DNA of 5,787 nt from Burkholderiales bacterium. GTDB lineage: Bacteria > Pseudomonadota > Gammaproteobacteria > Burkholderiales > Burkholderiaceae_C. The position numbers and the translations under genes are program-made. The stretch lies in the NCBI GenBank assembly GCA_005793295.1, contig SXSX01000141.1, positions 1 through 5,787 on the forward strand, given 5' to 3'. The notes below the pieces were generated by a model that saw nothing but the letters and a program-made list of their open reading frames with translations, was not told the DNA's origin and did no database searches. Below are positions 5,350-5,787 of the stretch, in pieces; position 1 is the stretch's first letter, and the number at the start of each line of letters is the position of its first letter.

Positions 5350-5787
5350 ATGTCTATCAGCAACTTAAGCCCTGGACTTGTGACTTTGGTAGGCGCAGGC
5401 CCAGGCGACCCCGAACTGTTGACGCTCAAAGCCGTCAAGGCCATCCAAGCAGCGACCGTGCTGCTGGTCGATGACTTGGTTAATGATGAGGTGTTACTTC
5501 ACGCCAATCCCCATGCCCGCATCGTGCACGTCGGAAAGCGCGGAGGATGCGCCTCAACGCCCCAATCGTTTATTGAAAAACTGATGATCAGTGAGGCACA
5601 GCGCGGCGAACAGGTCGTTCGCCTTAAAGGCGGCGATCCGTTTATTTTTGGACGCGGGGGGGAAGAAGTAGAAGCACTTCAAGCAGCGGGAATTCAGGTG
5701 CAAGTTGTCAATGGAATCACTTCTGGACTCGCTGCCATGGGGTCAATCAACGTGTCATTGACGCACAGAGAGCACGCGCACGGCGTG
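5350..5787 (+). CDS. cobA: Uroporphyrinogen-III C-methyltransferase (SUMT), N-terminal part, cut by the right window edge
   Basis: SUMT uses two S-adenosylmethionine molecules to methylate C2 and C7 of uroporphyrinogen III, giving precorrin-2, the branch point to siroheme and cobalamin. The 146 residues seen include LVTLVGAGPGDPELLTLKA (10-28, the glycine-rich SAM-site loop), VLLVDDLVNDEVL (37-49), HVGKRGGCASTPQSFIEKLM (60-79), VVRLKGGDPFIFGRGGEE (89-106, the conserved GGDPFxFGRGGEE) and NGITSGLAAM (121-130), then LTHREHAHGV at the edge. The ATG begins 4 nt after the ybiB stop, which suggests translational coupling; there is no strong Shine-Dalgarno site. The start gives the usual N-terminus of stand-alone CobA with no upstream CysG oxidase/chelatase domain. 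Whether the far end carries a uroporphyrinogen-III synthase fusion cannot be seen. The product may feed siroheme for nitrite or sulfite reductase, or B12. Confidence 0.95.
   Translation, partial: MSISNLSPGLVTLVGAGPGDPELLTLKAVKAIQAATVLLVDDLVNDEVLLHANPHARIVHVGKRGGCASTPQSFIEKLMISEAQRGEQVVRLKGGDPFIFGRGGEEVEALQAAGIQVQVVNGITSGLAAMGSINVSLTHREHAHGV

Noticed and set aside
1..5787. Defence system, mobile element, CRISPR array or other novel cassette
   Set aside because: Every long coding stretch is accounted for by a recognised chromosomal family, and no terminal repeats, transposase, integrase or repeat-spacer pattern is visible.

Overview
The window looks like ordinary chromosome from a betaproteobacterium of the order Burkholderiales, most likely Comamonadaceae or a close freshwater relative. 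The evidence is the near-textbook S15 and PNPase sequences of that group, the YbiB/CobA pair, and a stand-alone periplasmic binding protein of a type common there. The placement rests on remembered family sequence, not on a search. There are seven protein genes, two of them cut by the window edges. No tRNA, rRNA, CRISPR array, insertion sequence, prophage or plasmid signature was seen.

Minus-strand block (read right to left): tsaD (t6A tRNA modification) is followed almost without a gap by a gene for a secreted branched-chain-amino-acid-type ABC substrate-binding protein. After about 120 bp holding a good -10 box and a leader hairpin comes rpsO (ribosomal protein S15), then a strong intrinsic terminator, a roughly 150-nt leader with two further hairpins, and the 5' part of pnp (polynucleotide phosphorylase), which runs off the left edge. 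The rpsO-pnp order is the classical translation/RNA-decay pair.

Plus-strand block: diverging from tsaD across only 42 bp is a two-part GNAT acetyltransferase gene. It is followed by ybiB (TrpD2-like nucleic-acid-binding protein) and, 4 nt later, cobA (uroporphyrinogen-III C-methyltransferase, siroheme/cobalamin branch), which runs off the right edge. The close packing suggests one transcript.

Functionally the window joins translation quality (tsaD, rpsO), RNA turnover (pnp), a probable nutrient-uptake receptor, and tetrapyrrole synthesis. I see no novel multi-gene system. The points most worth a second look are the structured RNA leaders of rpsO and pnp, the compact tsaD/GNAT divergent junction, the TsaD insert, the orphan binding protein behind tsaD, and paired A7 tracts in that protein's signal-peptide region.
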